Shown piece by piece: positions 1 to 27,616 of a DNA stretch of 64,000 nucleotides (positions within the stretch are counted from its first letter, which is position 1; every line of letters begins with the position of its first letter). The DNA is taken from positions 20,632,059 to 20,696,058 of the forward strand of contig OZ038435.1 in the NCBI GenBank assembly GCA_964036275.1. The letters run 5' to 3'. The notes under the pieces are model-generated. The model was not told the origin of the DNA, did not search any database, and saw only the letters and a program-made list of their open reading frames with translations. The translations under genes were made by a program, and so were the position numbers. The DNA is from Litoditis marina (taxonomy: Eukaryota; Nematoda; Chromadorea; Rhabditida; Rhabditidae).

Positions 1-1786
1 TTCTCTCTCATTCTTTTTTCTATCGTTCCCTTCCAATAGATGAGAAATGTAAAACTCGCTTGCACAAATGATGTAATAGTGTATCACATCATTATACATG
101 TAAATACAGAACGCTATGTCTTAGACTATGTTCGAGTTGTAGAATGATCACGTTCGAGGTTTGTTCTTAAAGATGAATAAATGATTTTTTTCCCAAATTT
201 CCAGATGTCACTTCTTTGGTTAGTTCGATATGGCCCTGATAAAATATTAAATAAAAATTTATATAGTTAAACATACTTATTTTTAGGTATGATTTTTTCT
301 ATACATCGTGATCCAACAAAGACTTTGAAAACGTACCGGTAGCATTGACTCACCTTATTAGGTGTATTCACTAATCTGATTGAGAAACATCTCTACAGTT
401 TGTATTCCAAACTTTGTGATTTATTGTTCGTATATAGTTCTTGTTTTTCCCAGTTTTTATAATCAATCCTGACCTACAGCTGCTGCGCCTCTACTTAATT
501 TTGAACATATTGAGGTGCACTTGCCTGAACACAAATAATTACCGCCGCCAGCTAAAGGAAAACCTCTTTCTCTAACAGGAAAGAATTTTCTGTATCACAT
601 GTGTTATTTGTCATATTATACGATTGCTTTACAGAGAAATCTTTTTGTGAACCATATTGGTCCTACTACGAGAAAACTGATTCCTGTTTTCAGGTAAGTA
701 TATCCTACTACCACCACATTTATTCTATTAGAAGGAAATGACAGGCAAAACCCTGAATGAAACAGGAATGTTCATTTCATGTGAATTATAAGGTATTTCA
801 AACAAAGTTGAGACAAGTTTATGATGTGTGAACGAACTGAGACTGACTGTACTATAGAAAGTGACCAGAGGTTCGAGAGCTAACCTTGTATTTGAGGAAA
901 TCATTCTCAGTTTGAGAGAACAGTTCTCTCCATTTTAATCCTGAGTGAGCATTCTGGCCTGATTGAGCTCGAAAAAAACCCAAATATGAGTTTTATCCGT
1001 ACAACTTGTCTGCTACTTTGAAAAAGCGGCGTGCGCACCATATACCGTGCAATGGTCTGTAAATAAAAACACATCAGCTACCGATTACAACATGAGAACA
1101 TTCGAATATTTTTCTACCAATTACAACTAAGGTATTATTAATGAAATCCCACAAAAAAAAGAACTGTACCGAACAGAAATTAGATGATGTATGATGTATG
1201 GTGAACAATGTGAAAACCGGGAAAAATAGTAGTGAACAACGTAAAAAACTTGAGATTTAGCCGGCTTTGCGGTTTGTGTTGACGTAAATTCATCACGTTC
1301 ACAATAATTCTCCAAAGTTAGCATCAGTTTTACGGACACTCCTAAAATACACATTCTGTATCTCTAGTTACCGTTCCCTAAGGCAAACTGCTACTTTGTC
1401 GGAAATGTTCTCGAAAGTTTTTAAAATGGGGTACTGGAACACAAAGCCAAAACAAAAAACCCTCTCATAACAGTCTGGACGCGACTGAAATGGACTGAAA
1501 GTTTGCTGTAGTTCAGACGCTGCTCTTTACTCAAATGCTTCGTACTGGATTGGAAGCGGAAATTTCACAAGCTGTGCAGGGTGGTCAGACGAACCGTCTT
1601 CTGATGAATGCATGGTGAGGTTTTTTTGGTACTGTTTATGACAGCTCTGGCAACAAGTAGTGGCAAACGATGATACTCTAAAAATCCGTGAACTTGTCCT
1701 TTTCGAAGCTGAACGGACAACAGGTTTTGATATGAGGAACCCGGAAACAGATTGGCAGAGCATCTGGCGCCGTAGCAATCCCTCAA
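1..1786. other. AT-rich region, no gene recognised
   Basis: No ORF here shows domain motifs or a consistent exon chain on either strand. Short ORFs look like chance. Confidence 0.5.
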
Positions 1787-1946
1787 AAATCTCATGAGAT
1801 ACCTCATGAGCTATTCGCATGAGCTTCTCATGAGATTCTAATGATTGCTAGGCTATAACATTGAGAGTTCACGAGTAGCTCATGAGGTATCTCATGAGAA
1901 ACTCATATGAACTTCTCGTGAGATTGGAGGGATTGCTACGCCGCCT
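1787..1946. mobile_element. CATGAG-type palindromic repeat, copy 1
   Basis: Repeated CTCATGAG motifs in inverted arrangement around a centre near 1850, flanked by inverted AGCAATCCCTC / GAGGGATTGCT and GGCGCCGTAG-like ends. Related to the repeat at 8721-8866. Confidence 0.6.
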
Positions 1947-2408
1947 GGTCACCAACTCGCCCAGGTTTGGGTCACCTGCACTATGCCTATACATACAAAT
2001 TCGGCAACTGTGTGGCCAGAGTGTGACCGGTCCCCGATCAGGCTGGGCTCACACTTTGCATGACGTTGCTAAGGTGCCTGATTGGAAACAGAATTGACAT
2101 TCAATTAAATCAACAAAAACGCCTAAATGACTGCATAACTAATAACTAGATAAACTTGTAATTTCTGGAAATTTTCTCGGAAAAAAAATGACTTCTAAGC
2201 TTGTTGCAGGTCTTTTCACCACTTTGGAATGATTGTGCATACAACATCACATCGTGCGATGAGAGATTCAGTTTTGTTTGTGAGAAACCAAGCAAACATT
2301 GAAGTGAGTGAAAAGTTTTTTGAAACATGAAGTTGAAACCTATGAATGATTAGAAAGAAGATCACGATCAAGATCTTACAATAACAGCCCTTATGCCAAG
2401 GTTTTGCT

Positions 2409-2585
2409 GAGTACGTATGCTAGAAAATCCCGGCACCTTCATTCATCCTGCGTTTCCTCAAACAACATACGCTATTTCTCTGTTTCAAAATCCTGCCGGG
2501 ATGTAAGGGACAAGAAAGAGTGAGGCAGAGCGAGTGACGCAGGATGGGATGGAGGTGCCGGGAGCTTCTAGCATACGTGCTCTGC
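2409..2585. mobile_element. GATCCCGGCAC hairpin MITE
   Basis: Inverted ends TACGTATGCTAGAA / TTCTAGCATACGTGC, inner arms CCCGGCACCTTCAT / GGAGGTGCCGGGA and CATCCTGCGTTTC / GACGCAGGATGGG. The whole unit folds into one hairpin of about 175 bases. Same family as 14103, 20276, 44196, 51263 and 59491. Confidence 0.8.
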
Positions 2586-2984
2586 TGGCAAACGTGGGTT
2601 TGATTGGTTTGCGATTATTGATAGAATGTTGCGTGACAATTAAAATAACCGTACGAAATCTCTTCAATGTTTGATCATGAAAGTTACGAAACAAATTGGT
2701 CTGAGTTATGACGAAACTGTCAATTACCGAAGACCATAAGCAAAAAGTAAGTACAGCACAGTACTGGTTGGACGGAACACATCATGCTCGTAGAATTATC
2801 CCGTTTTGTATACCATTGTGCATGTTTTATGTAATGAAGGTCGGGAAGAACTTTTTTCACCGTAATACAAAATTTTTCACTACTGTCACATGTTGGTTTC
2901 TCAAGAAAAACTGTTGTGAAAAATGTTCAGGTGAATCGAGCGTAAAAAAAGAATCGCATCACTGCAGTATCTCTTACCATAACT

Positions 2985-3100
2985 GTCAGTGCACCCATCG
3001 CGCACAATCAACTTTTATTTTTTTTCAATCCAACTTTTATTTTTTTCGAAAATAAATGTTTGGCTTGCGTTCCTCGCGCGACGTCGGGTTGCGGACTCTG
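2985..3100 (+). repeat. Repeat present as an inverted pair with 6165-6266
   Basis: GCACCCATCGCGCACAATC, two T-rich CAACTTTTATTTTTTT-like stretches, then AATGTTTGGCTTGCG. The reverse complement of the same order occurs at 6165-6266. Confidence 0.7.
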
Positions 3101-4949
3101 CCTGGCGACACGCTAACGCACACGAGAAAAACGTAACGTTTAAAAGCCTTTTATTGTTATGATGTTTATTATAATGTGTTTACAATGGTTTCACATCTCT
3201 TTTGACCTTTCATCTCGCTCGGGTATTCTCCGACGTGCAATAATTTGATTGTGAATACTATTAACATTGTTTATACTTGTTTTTAATCAGCCTTCAGTGT
3301 TCATCGGGTTTGTACTCGTCATGTAGACTGATCTCTCTTCCCCTTATATTTAATTGAACACTCATGATGTCATATTTAACTATGAAAATTAACTATGAAG
3401 TAACTAAGAAAAAGTAGACTCTTCTATCCTTTTGTTGCGCCGTTGGTTGGATAAGGCTGATGAAAGACCAGATAGTTCGGGGTCATCATCTCATCGTTTT
3501 TGTATTATAAGCACCAAGTAGTGCTTAACTACTTCTTAATACTTCTCACGATTCCTCTCTCAATCTTCATTATTTCCTTCATTTTTGTTCGGTTCTCTCA
3601 TGCAAGTTTTGGCTTTCATCAGCAGTCAGATTGCGAGTATCCGTGATGGCCGAAGAGCGAAGAAGTAGCCGGTGACTAGTTGGCCCTGGCTGGTTTTCCA
3701 GTTGAAATGGAGTGGCATCACAACACGTCGATGTTTTGTATTATATTCTCAGGTATATTCAAACCAGTTGAAAGACACATACATATGTGAGGAGACTTTG
3801 TTAGATGTGCTATTTGAGTTTTCGTTGTCCTTAAAACCGAAGGTTCATACTTCCTTACCTATATTTTAGTAAACCCTTCGAAAAACGCTAATTGCGATCA
3901 CATTTGTATGACTGATCGTCCAGTTAAGAAACTAGTTGTGGACATTTTGCTGTGAACGACTGAATCGCCTCAATATCGACACACAGATCCAACTATTGCT
4001 TGAGAAGGAGCCCGTTTTTACATTCAATTTTGGCAAAAAAAAAACTAAAGTTCAATTTTTGATTATTCTCGGCTACCCGGACAAAATTACTGATGTGGAA
4101 ATCGTTATGTAGTCAGTGAATGATGTGAATTTGAAACTAAGTTCAAAAAAAGTCAAATACAGTTACAATAAGATTGTGGGTTGGGGCTAAAATGACAATA
4201 AATCGGAAACGAGTTCTGATCTAACCAAAAAACATCAAGTTTTGTCCTTCTCTAATTCCTCAATAATAGCCAGTCTCACCATTCAGCATTGCTGTAAATT
4301 TGTTTGTTTCCTAGTAGAAAGTCTTATTTTATCTCAAAAATCCGAAAACGCTGTGAATATCGCCATATACTTCCATGGTGTTACCACTTTCCACTGTTAA
4401 CCGTTTTGGTAATTAAGTGTAAATAGCAGGCAAGGTGTTAAAGTTGTCGAACATTGCGTAGCTGCCACCTTAGCTACCACAATTCCAAGTATTGAGGTGG
4501 AAATCGTTGCGTCGGTGATTATGAGAATTATACTAGAGTATAAAGATCTCACTTCTATTATTTTTGTACAAAAATCCAGTCTCTCCACAATCGTTAGTAT
4601 CATAATCGAACAGTGAAACTCAATCTAGGAAATTTGGCTATTAAGCCGAAGAAACAATTAAAACGGGATCCAGTAACCAGTATCCACTTCGGCGACACGT
4701 CGAAAATTTGGATAATCATGACGAATATTGAAGTTTGAAATAATGTCATCTGAAACCGGGTTCCTTTTTCGAAGAACGGTTGTACAAAGTGAAAAAATAA
4801 CATGAACAGTCCGTTGTCCGTAGTACGAGTAGCACTAGTGAATGGTGTTGTTGCAGTTTTTTTTATATCGTATATCGAAACTAAACCATGGAAATCTGGA
4901 AAAAACATGTACTGTTGTCGTATATTGCCTGATTAATATAGTATTTCAG

Positions 4950-5049
4950 GCTTCGCCCTACATGCCTACATCGAATGGTTTGGCTTCGTTCCGGACTGGC
5001 CGCATTTCTCACAGCTCCGCAATAACAAGGCAGCTGATTTGATGAAAAG
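4950..5049 (+). other. Candidate orphan coding exon
   Basis: A good acceptor (GTATTTCAG) opens a 100-base frame encoding FALHAYIEWFGFVPDWPHF and ending DLMKR at a GTGGGA donor. Composition looks protein-like, with no family recognised. The next acceptor (5101) reads only about 11 residues to a stop, so this may be a gene remnant. Confidence 0.25.
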
Positions 5050-5621
5050 GTGGGAATCGTGAATAACATTTTCAAGTGAGAAAGTAAATATATATGTTTT
5101 CAGTTCTCTTAACGTTTGCGAAATTCTGTACTAGCTTGGTATTATTGAGGTCAGGGAGTAACATGTACTTTTTGCTATGAAAACTGTTGCTCTTGACGTT
5201 GATTATAGGTATATTGATCAACACCGAAAAAAGCAAGACCATACGTACAAAGTACACAATCAGAGTAAGAACAACAAACTTGACTGATTTGAATTTCTGT
5301 ATACAGCAGATACCCGAATGTGCTTCATAGTTGTATTCATAGTGTGATGATGTTTATGAAATTGGCTTTTTACACTCTTGCCGTATTCACCAACATCGAA
5401 AGTTGCTCCACGTCATCCCGCGGGGTTGTTTTCCTTCCTGTACCAATGTATTTTTAGTGTACGGGGTGGTTATAAATATTGGTGGTTAGGGCCAATGTTT
5501 ATGTCTAGAATTTCTAGCCATTCAGAAACTATTAGATCGTAACAGAATTTATGTCGGTGAAAGGCTGACGGTTACTAAAGACACTATTCTTGTACACTTT
5601 TTATGTTTCTTCTTTTTTCAG

Positions 5622-5691
5622 GTCACGTGATCTCTGGTCTAGGAATACAACAATATACGCTTATCGAATTTCGCCTCCACAAGCAGTATAA
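5622..5691 (+). other. Candidate orphan terminal exon
   Basis: After TTTTTTCAG the frame reads SRDLWSRNTTIYAYRISPPQ and ends in TAA at 5689-5691. It may belong with 4950-5049; linkage is unproven. Confidence 0.2.
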
Positions 5692-6164
5692 TTTTGCGAT
5701 AGATTCCATTATTTATGTCTATATAAAAGAATGAATACAATAGACTGTACACTTTGTGGTTTTAATATTGTTTTTTTTTCTGAATTTTGAACTGAAAACT
5801 TGTTACCAAATATGTTAGGCGTATGTTATGTGGAGGTGGATATGATCTCCAAAAGGTGTAAACATTTTCATTATCACGAAATCTTTGCTGGCTATATATT
5901 TTATACCCTTTCCGGATAGGATGATAAACCACGAATTATATTTAGGCAAATTCCCTGGGTTGAGTTCAGCAAAGAGGGTGTATTAGGCCGACGTAATCTT
6001 AATCAGCTGCGAAACAGACCGGTGACCAGATGAATGGTGGGCATGATGGCTAGTAGATATAGTAACAAATTAGGTCGATTTACACAGCAGAACTCACGAC
6101 TGTACTTGTTTAAACGCTCGAGGCAGATGGATATTTCGATTAAAAATTGTTCCGTACGTAATGT

Positions 6165-6266
6165 GACGTGTCGCCAAAAGCGCAAACCAAACATTTCTTT
6201 TTTGAAAAAAATAAAAGTTTGACAGAAAAAATAAAAGTTGATTGTGCGCGATGGGTGCACTGACAC
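6165..6266 (-). repeat. Inverted partner of the 2985-3100 repeat
   Basis: Reverse complement of the repeat at 2985-3100, including the GTGCGCGATGGGTGCACTG end. The pair brackets about 3.1 kb. Confidence 0.7.
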
Positions 6267-6269
6267 ATA

Positions 6270-7965
6270 ACCTTGTTGAGTTCAATGAATACATTTTCGC
6301 ACGTTGTTTCGGATAAAGATAATATGTGAGGTGAGAATATTCAAATTGATACAATGTGAATGAAGATGAAACCGAAAAAAACAGCATGATAGATAACTTG
6401 GAGACCGACGTTTTGTATGTAGGATACAAACAATGGATGGATGCAAGAACTACCTGTTACGGCTGAACTACCTGTTACGGCTGAAAAAAAAAGTCACAAA
6501 AATTGAACAAAGAAGACAATCAGTAGATGAGAACAAAATTTAACCTACATGCTTTTCACTTTTTTTAATCTCTTGTAAGCATCATGAGAAAACTCTTGAA
6601 GAATAAGCTATAAACCAGTGACCTTTTTCTGTAAACTGAAGCCAAGGTTCTGGGCAGTTTATTGACCAAACTGATAGCACGTACATATTTGTAAAATCAG
6701 GTACATTGTTCTCAAAGTAGGTTCATTTTCACAACCTACAACTGAAATAAAACAGCAAAATATGTTGAAGATTCAAACAAATAGCCAACTTGGTACTTGC
6801 CATCACAGTTTTGTTGTTTCCGTGCTTTTTTGTACATTGAACTACAATGGATAAACAGAAGTATTTATTTCAAATCTAGAGACACAGGTGAATGAAATAT
6901 CATGGGATAATGCAAAGAGTAAATGGATCATATTGGAAACATATATATTAACAAACTCAATGCTCACATTAGAATACATATTTCCATTAATATAACTTTT
7001 CTTTTAATTTTCATGTTACGGAACACGATATTATATGGCGTTCTCTTACGTGTACGATATGAACGTTGAAGAGTGACGGAGAAATCAGTGCTTAAAAAAA
7101 GTTATGATTTAGATCTTCGATTTCTTATGAGTGTCACGGTTTCACCATTCAAAAAGACTTTTCCACAGTAAAACTAAATTTGCGAGACGTATTTTCGGCC
7201 AAATTTCGGGATTTTCAAAGTGGAACTGCCTCTTCGATAGAGTTATCTAGAATATGTCTCACATTCAAACAATATAATGTTCTCAGTTACAAAACTATTC
7301 AAAATGGACAATAAGAATGAGTCATTACTTGTCATCTACAGTAAGTTGGCGCAATAACTGACGATCGAACATGTCTCGCTCTAGGTGCACCAGTAGTATA
7401 TTTTTTGACAAATTCTTCAAATTTACCGAAATGTAGTCTTCAGAGTTATAAAACCAATTATCAGAAACAATATTCAGTTTGATAAAGCAATTTTTTCTCA
7501 GAACAGGGTAGGTTTCTGGATGACCAAAAAGATAGGTATTGATTTGTTTGAGGACAGTAAGCCTCTGTTTTTCGAAGAAAACAACCCTGCTCTTGAGAGT
7601 TCATGTCTAGTAAACACATCTTACAATGAAAATCGAATATGTCCTATTAGTTATATTTCAACCACTTCTGTTTGTGGTTCAATAATTGGGGTTTATCTTG
7701 TTGTTTTTCTCGTAAAGTAGGTCGGGTACAGTAATTGGTGAGTAAGTTCGATTAATTCGGTCCGCTTGTGTAGACGTGACCGTTGTGAAGAGTTCTGAAA
7801 AAAAAATAAAGTTCTTAATATAGAAAATGTAACTTTAAAAAGTTTTTGGTTTTTGGTGTGTGCTCACTTGGACCAGAACTTCAGTCAGCTATCCTGACAG
7901 TAGTATGTTACAATAATATTATAGAAAATTGATAGGTGTCGAAATAATCCTATCCAATCTGCCCG
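6270..7965. other. No gene recognised
   Basis: AT-rich sequence with only short unsupported ORFs (for example 7520-7720) on either strand. Confidence 0.45.
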
Positions 7966-7969
7966 AAGC

Positions 7970-8142
7970 TATAGTTCTGACAGTTCCCACTGAGAATCTG
8001 GCAACGTGCCAATGAAACCTCGACTTGATATATCTCATAGCCCTTCAGAAAAAAAATTACCGTTTCGGAAAATATCAACGTGAAAAACCGCCTGAAAATT
8101 TCGTAGGCACGTTGCCGAGGTCTCAGTGGGAATCCTCGGACA
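7970..8142. mobile_element. CACTGAGAC-type MITE
   Basis: Starts CTATAGTT. Inverted arms TTCCCACTGAGAATCTGGCA and its partner near 8110-8135 (GGTCTCAGTGGGAA). Other copies are at 10077, 29817, 34551 and 58722. Confidence 0.65.
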
Positions 8143-8147
8143 ATTCC

Positions 8148-8298
8148 CAGCCACTCTTTTATTGGCTGAACGATAGAGTGTGCAGGTCAGAGAGACGCAG
8201 CTTGTCCTAGTCTGTCTGCGCGTCGTTGACCTGCATGCTCTCTCGTTTTCGTAGCTGGCTAATTGCAGAAAATCGGCGCTAATCGTTCTGAGTGAATG
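8148..8298. repeat. GAGTGTGCAGGTCAGAG repeat, copy 1
   Basis: Shares GAGTGTGCAG, AGAGACGCAG, ACCTGCA, CAGCTG-like and ATTCTGAGT blocks in the same order with 50465-50615. The inverted AGGTC/GACCT core suggests a small inverted-repeat element. Confidence 0.5.
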
Positions 8299-8774
8299 GA
8301 ACTACACTTATAAGATGTCAATACTACTTAAATTCATTAGGAAATCAGAATTGATCTGGAAAAAACCTCTTGGTGCGATGTTCGCGAGCTTTCTCGATGA
8401 GTTTGCTCCGAGCAGCAGTCAAATCCTCCATAGCCAACCCTTTCAGGATCTGGAACGAGAGAAGGTGTATTCATCAGTAGTCATGAGCGTTCAATTAAAA
8501 GATGTCGTGTCCGTCCACCCAATGTCCGAGGCGAAAAGATATTGAGAATGTACAAGGATAAAAATCTGTAGAGAAGTGATGAAGGAACGCAATCTTGCCA
8601 CAATAAATGAATGAATCTTGAAATCATGAAAATACGGTATTTTCATCCCAATTCTACGTGTTTTCAAGCACGCTCCACTTTTACAACACGTCTGACTTCT
8701 GACGGCGTTAAAAATCGTTCAATTTCATGAGAAGTTCATATAAGCTTCTCATGAGATACCTCATGAGCTATCAG

Positions 8775-22936
<14,162 letters not shown>

Positions 22937-22942
22937 CCTCTG

Positions 22943-25113
22943 AAAAATACTCATGGTGAACGAGAATGACACTCAAAACGAAAGAGTACATGGAGTCATG
23001 GAGAAAACAAGATGAAAAATGAGAGAATATAAGAGGCGTCAGTTTCAGAACTTGTATTCTCGTTTTGAATGCTTGTAAAATTGGTTAAAAATGAAATGCT
23101 AAACCGGAACTTTGTAAATGGTATAAAAGCTAGGTAATTACTGTTTCTAGCACGCGATGAAAACAGGCGTTGAACAATAAGAAGTTCCAAGTTGAATTAG
23201 AATAGAACTGGTGTTGAATCTTTTCAATTCCTGTTAGTGAAAAGTATGGGCAAGGGGTTAATATATCGAAAGTGTAAGAAACAGACATTTTTTATTCAAT
23301 GAGGGTGACTCTATCGCGACTGGTGTATGTCTTGCGTTTTCCCTGTATTGATATTCGAGCGAGAATGGAGTGATAGGGGAGATAGTGAGAGAGAGAGGGG
23401 AGGGGGGTAACCTGCTATGAATCATGATAAGGTGATCAATGCAAAGTCAACACTCCAGCCCATGTCTTTTATGAGAGTAATGAGACTAAGAAATACTTAA
23501 GAAGATGTCATTGAACATCAGAAAAAAAATAACAAATCCTGAAATTCCGTGAGTTTTATTGGACTCTAATGATCTGGAAAACAGAGAGCAATGATAGAGG
23601 TGGTCCAGTATCAACCACTAGATTATCTATACGAGCATCGTGTTTTTGTATAATAAATAAATATATATTCATTTTTGTTCTAGTTCAATGGTTTTGTTGA
23701 TGAAATAGTCGGAAGCCTGCTTATCACTTCATGGGGCTATTTCGTTTGAAGCCAGGGAGGTTGGATACTGTACATACAGTTCTGAGTCGCTGTGTTTTTA
23801 GTTTGATCCCGTCATATTTGAATCGTAATTCAAGAGCAGTGTTCAACCTGCAGTTCAAACTACGACTGATGCCGTGAAAGCTATACGAGAAAAATATTTC
23901 GAAACAGTCTCGTGCAGCGGTAGACATTTAAGGAACGGTTCCAAACAATCACAGTAATGCCACACCATAGTCGTCTTTATCCGTACTGATACTGCTACAG
24001 TATAGTTTCGAGTTTTTTAGTGACTATAGTTTACAATACAAACACCTTCGGCGAAAATGTTTCTGAAACAATTTTTTTTTAGGTTTTTTGGATTTTCACT
24101 ACGCGGGAGTTGGAGATGATTGATAGCGATTCTTATAGGTTTGCTTCATGAAATGGGGGGGGGGAGGGTGGTACTCAGACATTGTGTCGGTAGTTGCGCA
24201 GGAGAATAGCCAAAATCGGTACTACCGCAGCAGAATAACTCGTTGTGCAAGGGGTCCTGCGGGCGGTACTACCGCCGGATAATATGTTATTGATTGATAA
24301 GTACACCAGTCGTCTGGGGTCAGAAACGCAATCAAATGTACATTTATTTTGTAGTGTGAATGATGGAATCGCTGTCACAGTTCTCAGTTTTTACGGTTTC
24401 TAAAATTCTCAGAATAATTCATGTAAATAATGGGAAATCTGATTGAAACCGAAATATCTTGTAGTTTGGGACCACGCTTTTTTGTGTGTATGAGAAATTT
24501 CGCATTAGCAATCGCAATCTACTGTGTCGTACTCAAAACTAATTACAATAGCAAAAGTAAAACAAAATCTTCAGTTTATTTTCACAAATATTCTAGCAGC
24601 GTGCCAATTACTTTCTTGACTTTTCATTTTGCTAGAGTTCGATTCCTGATTGTTACAGTGTGCGAGGACACACTTTTGTGAAAATTAAAATCTCAATAGG
24701 AAAGTTCATTGGCAGCCATTCGAGTTGTAAATGATAATGACAATAACTACGAGAGAAAACCGGCTACCCAACTCCGAACTTGCAAATGAAAGGAAGCCCC
24801 AGTTGTAGCCACGCCCCTTTTCTCTCGTTGTCTCGCCTCTTCTTCGGCTGGTCTCTCTCGTATTTCGAAACAAGAGACAGCCGGCTTGAAATATTTCCAC
24901 AACAAGTATGAGGAAGTAAATTGCGAAAGATGTTAAAACGTAAATACTTTCATTAGATCAATATTAATGTTTTATAACTCGAATCGAAGCTTGCACACAG
25001 AAAAACAGCTGGTTTCTTTCCCAATGGATCAGCTTAGAAAAATTAGGAAATATGAGAGAGGTTCTTGCTCGGAAAAGACTTTGAATGTTCAACATGAACA
25101 TGAACCATTGAGT
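22943..25113. other. Spacer upstream of gene D, no gene recognised
   Basis: Divergent spacer between genes D and A. Contains a GA-rich stretch near 23385-23410 and a G-run near 24155. No exon chain found. Any gene D promoter would lie here, but no copy of the A/B/C promoter block is seen. Confidence 0.45.
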
Positions 25114-25115
25114 TG

Positions 25116-25299
25116 AAGGGGGTGCCAAAATTATAAATTCATGTCTTTTCGAACCTGCGAGCAAAAGCTTCGTAGCAGGGCGCTAACTACTGCGCTGTTA
25201 GTGCAAATAATCGGGAGGCTTTGGAATCGCGAGCATGCGTACACAGCAAAAAATGAGATATACAGTACCCTCCCGCTTTTCCGTTGGCGACGACTATAA
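25116..25299 (-). mobile_element. tRNA-like SINE/MITE
   Basis: GGGGGTGCCAAAATTATAAA, TCGAACCTGCGAGCAAAAGC, ending CGTTGGCGACGACTATA. The B-box is shortened by a small deletion. Confidence 0.75.
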
Positions 25300-26239
25300 C
25301 TCGACCCAAATCCCAATACATGCATTTCAGCCTTGAAACTACAAGATCAAACTACAAACTTTGAAAAAGGAGAACAAAAAGCCAATAGGACTGCGTGAAA
25401 ACAGAGCATTCCATGCTTAAACTGTCATGACACGAACGTTTTCTATACGGTTTTACACTCCATTTGAAATGTTCGTGAAAGCTGATCAGAAAAGAAGTCA
25501 AAGATATTTAAGTTCAGTAGAAGAAGTGAACCAATTATTCGTGGTAGTCTACCGTATTATTTCAACATTCCCGAGTTGGTCAATATAACAAACTTGAATC
25601 GAAGACCATTAGATATCAGGAAAGAAATTAGAGATAGGAAAGTGCTGTGGAAGAGAATGGATCCATTCGACCATTCTTTTGAATCTTCAAAACATTGTGG
25701 AAACAAACTGTACAAATTCGACTAGCATATTTGAATGATACACATGGAAATATAGTGGCACAGTGGCTTCCATGCAGGGGAGTCGAATTTCAATCGATTG
25801 ATTGGTTTATAACTTGTGGAGCTTCAACATGGTATCATGATTCATTTCACCATATATAGAGTGAAAAGTACGTCTGAGAAGAGAAAAACTTTGCACTAGT
25901 ATATATGAAAAATTCATATTTTTTATAACGAAATTCCAGTTGCCCAATTATGAAACTAATTAGCCATTTTTTGTTTATGAGCCTTGTAATTAGAAAAAAA
26001 ATTTGAGGAAATGCAGATTGAAATGAATGTCCTGCTGAGATTGTAGTATGTAGTTTGATTGACGATTTGCACGTCGTAACTATTAACAAAAAGGGTAGTG
26101 CAGAGAAAAGATATAATAGAATAGTATACACAATTCATTGTAGTATAATATTTATCACGTAAACTGCATGATATGTATCAAGATGCTTTTGCTTTTTAAA
26201 TTTGAGCTTCCGCGAAGCCAAATCATCTTGATAGTTATC

Positions 26240-26762
26240 GAGCTTATATAATCAGTTTTGAGTTAGTGTGTAGAGATACATTTGATTTGGTCATGGTGCA
26301 CAAAATCTTAACTGGTCAGATAGGTTTGAAACCGTGTAATTTTTATACTTTCTCGAACTCTAGAACAAGAGGAGCGAACACTAAACTGAGTTTTCCTATA
26401 CCAAAAACAAAACTGCGTCAGCAGTTTTTCTCCGTGCGAGCAGGTTCAAAATACTTGAAACTGACCAAAAAGAAGAAGTTGCCATTTTCAGTTGCAGGGT
26501 TAAAACGAATAGTATCATCATAATATTGTGAGATCTGTACTGTATTTACTGACTGCCTACACCGTAACTTTTACTATTCCATTCCTTTATGTACCGTATG
26601 TTACATATGTTTCCGTATAGTATATCCCTTCGTTATATCTCTTCGTGTTCCATTCGTACTGTTTGACATGTTCAAATTTGTTTGCATCCTTACCATTTGT
26701 TTGCATCCTTACCATATTTTTTTATCACACGCTTTACTTGCGTAATAAATTCATTCATTCAG
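26240..26762 (+). mobile_element. 5'-truncated LINE, C-terminus of reverse transcriptase ORF plus 3' tail
   Basis: The frame at 26266-26523 encodes DLVMVHKILTGQIG, a TRG motif, then LRQQFFSVRAGSKYLKL and FSVAGLKRI. This resembles the C-terminal tail of CR1/Jockey-type LINE polymerases (FFSxR, then a hydrophobic region, then a xxFK-like helix). A 3' region of about 240 bases ends in AATAAATTCATTCATTC. No catalytic domain remains. Confidence 0.55.
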
Positions 26763-27204
26763 TGAAGACCAATAGCCAGCTCAATCGTATCGAGAATTAC
26801 ACATGTTGTGGAACATACAAAGAACATCTGTTTCTGTATGTCTGTACCCTCTCACAGGAGAGGGGATGGTTCGTTTGCTAATACTAGATACGGATCACTG
26901 CTGTCTGACCTATAGAAACATTTACTTGTTGAAAAACTCACAGGAGAGAGTATGGTTTGCTGGATACTATGTCACGAAAAAGCGAGCTGGAAAAGTTCAT
27001 ATCTCCGCCTGCACACTTGAATTGGCTAGCTCCAGCAAGGTTTCTCAGGCGATTTTTCGGGAAAACTAAATGGACGATTTGAAACAGTAACTGCAGTTAT
27101 GCTAGTTTTTTTCTTTTCAAAGCAGGCCTATACTGTATTCGTAGCCCTATTCCTATTTTTGTAGTTTATACTCGTTACCTGTAAGTTGAACTTCGTAAAT
27201 CACG

Positions 27205-27260
27205 GCGTTAATAATAATAATAGGTTTATTCCACAAAAATACACAAAATGGCGTTGAATA
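27205..27260 (-). repeat. Retroelement-like 3' tail
   Basis: On the minus strand: GGAATAAACC followed by TATTATTATTATTA. Similar to the sequence beside the AAT array at 17075 and to 43520-43550. The body of the element is not recognised. Confidence 0.35.
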
Positions 27261-27616
27261 AGATCAATTTACAATACACATTTGGTTACTCCCTATACGG
27301 TGAGGGCCGACACAGAAACTGAAATAGACAGAAAAAGATAGTTCAACGTCATGCGCATACACGACGTACCATATTGAAACGAGGAGAAAAGTTCCATTCA
27401 GAAAAACCGCGCGGATGAATATTATAGATTATCTTACACTTTGGCTTCACGATTCCTTTTCGGGTGGAACGTTGCATTTAGAAAAGAAAAGAATGAATAT
27501 CATAGAGGTAGGGTCCAAAAATCCATATTGAGTGGAAATTTGCACAATTAAATTTCGAAAAAGCTTCCTTGTCCTATCTAGGGTGAGCGGTGCATCGAAG
27601 AGAACCTTGAATGAGG

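Noticed and set aside
7520..7720. 66-residue ORF with a hydrophobic end
   Set aside because: No splice context, no recognised domain and no supporting neighbours.
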